Assembly: GCA_947175045.1 (NCBI GenBank)
Contig: CAMWLH010000135.1
Location: 1 to 6,228 of the forward strand
Source of the DNA: an uncultured Clostridia bacterium
GTDB taxonomy: Bacteria > Bacillota > Clostridia > Oscillospirales > Ruminococcaceae
DNA length: 6,228 bases
Direction of reading: 5' to 3'
Notes under the pieces: generated by a model
Seen by the model: the letters and a program-made list of their open reading frames with translations, nothing else
Database searches by the model: none
Told to the model about the DNA's origin: nothing
In this document: positions 5,864-6,228 of the stretch, piece by piece
Layout of the letters: each line of letters starts with the position of its first letter
Position numbering within the stretch: the stretch's first letter is position 1
Translations under genes and position numbers: made by a program

Positions 5864-6228
5864 ATGGGACAGATACTGAAGGATTTTTATAAGGCGCACG
5901 TTTCGCTGCTGATAAGATATTCGGTGATAGTCGCCATATGCATAACGGCGTTTTTTATGACGGGTGTTTACGCGCGGGACAACACCCGCGTGCTCGGGAT
6001 AATCATTTCGGCTTTTCTGGGAGTTTGTCTGATATGGGCGGTCACGGATATCTTCGTTATCGCTCCGAAAAAATTCAGGGACAGGCTCGGGCAGCTTCCC
6101 GAGGAGAGCGCCGCGGAGGTGGTGGACAACTACCCGCAGACCTATCGGATAGGAGTTCATAAATTCTACAAGGAAAACTGGATAATTTTCTATTCCTACC
6201 GCCGCATAAAGCTGATGCGGTACGACGA
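5864..6228 (+). CDS. Unrecognised membrane protein with two N-terminal helices (3' truncated by window)
   Basis: An open frame starts with ATG directly after the der TAA and continues to the window edge for 121 codons without a stop. AAGAGG at 5851-5856 inside the end of der, 7 nt before the ATG, is a good ribosome binding site. The protein has a short charged N terminus (1-18), a hydrophobic helix at about 19-37, a short RDNTR loop (38-42), and a second helix at about 43-66 ending in Pro68. A polar, basic and aromatic-rich part follows, including PQTYRIG (91-97) and FYSYRR (109-114). Both ends of the hairpin probably face the cytoplasm, given the basic residues before helix 1 and after helix 2; this is inference. 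In several clostridia der is followed by plsY, but the PlsY sequence pattern is not seen here. I do not recognise the family. Codon use matches the neighbours, and coupling to der suggests coexpression. Confidence 0.8.
   Translation, partial: MGQILKDFYKAHVSLLIRYSVIVAICITAFFMTGVYARDNTRVLGIIISAFLGVCLIWAVTDIFVIAPKKFRDRLGQLPEESAAEVVDNYPQTYRIGVHKFYKENWIIFYSYRRIKLMRYD

Noticed and set aside
5771..6160. Minus-strand frame of 129 codons across the der end and the next gene
   Set aside because: It overlaps the conserved der C terminus and the coupled downstream frame, and it has no motif or promoter of its own.

Overview
The window reads as ordinary chromosome of an endospore-forming Firmicute, most likely a GC-rich gut-type clostridium. 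The support is a spoVA operon in the short clostridial C-D-E layout, a Firmicute-type Der GTPase, strong purine-rich ribosome binding sites, and coding DNA that prefers G or C at third positions while the gaps between genes are AT-rich. All genes lie on the + strand. Species cannot be read from this sequence.

Region 1 (1-1633) is the end of a spoVA operon: the C-terminal half of spoVAC, complete spoVAD with a GTG start, and complete spoVAE (the spoVAEb type). The genes are separated by only 2 and 12 nt. Their products belong to the channel machinery that moves dipicolinic acid into the forespore and out again at germination.

Region 2 (1634-1995) is a 362-nt non-coding gap. It holds about 100 nt of featureless AT-rich DNA, then a compact folded element (1738-1843) made of an outer inverted repeat enclosing two hairpins. 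The second hairpin is followed by five T and is the likely spoVA terminator. A strong extended -10 promoter for the next gene follows.

Region 3 (1996-4350) is a complete glycogen phosphorylase gene, glgP, standing alone without other glycogen genes in view. Its start is best placed at 1996, because the longer reading frame from 1942 contains the promoter.

Region 4 (4351-4546) is a structured gap. A nested inverted repeat spans the glgP stop codon, further weak hairpins and a T-run follow, and then comes a second extended -10 promoter that closely resembles the glgP promoter.

Region 5 (4547-6228) carries der (engA), a double-domain GTPase of ribosome assembly. It is followed with no gap by the start of an unrecognised two-helix membrane protein that runs off the window.

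The gene content is conventional, and I found no clear new multi-gene system. The points most worth a second look are the folded element at 1738-1843, the matched promoter pair, the palindrome at the der start site, the nested repeat over the glgP stop, and the unidentified gene behind der.
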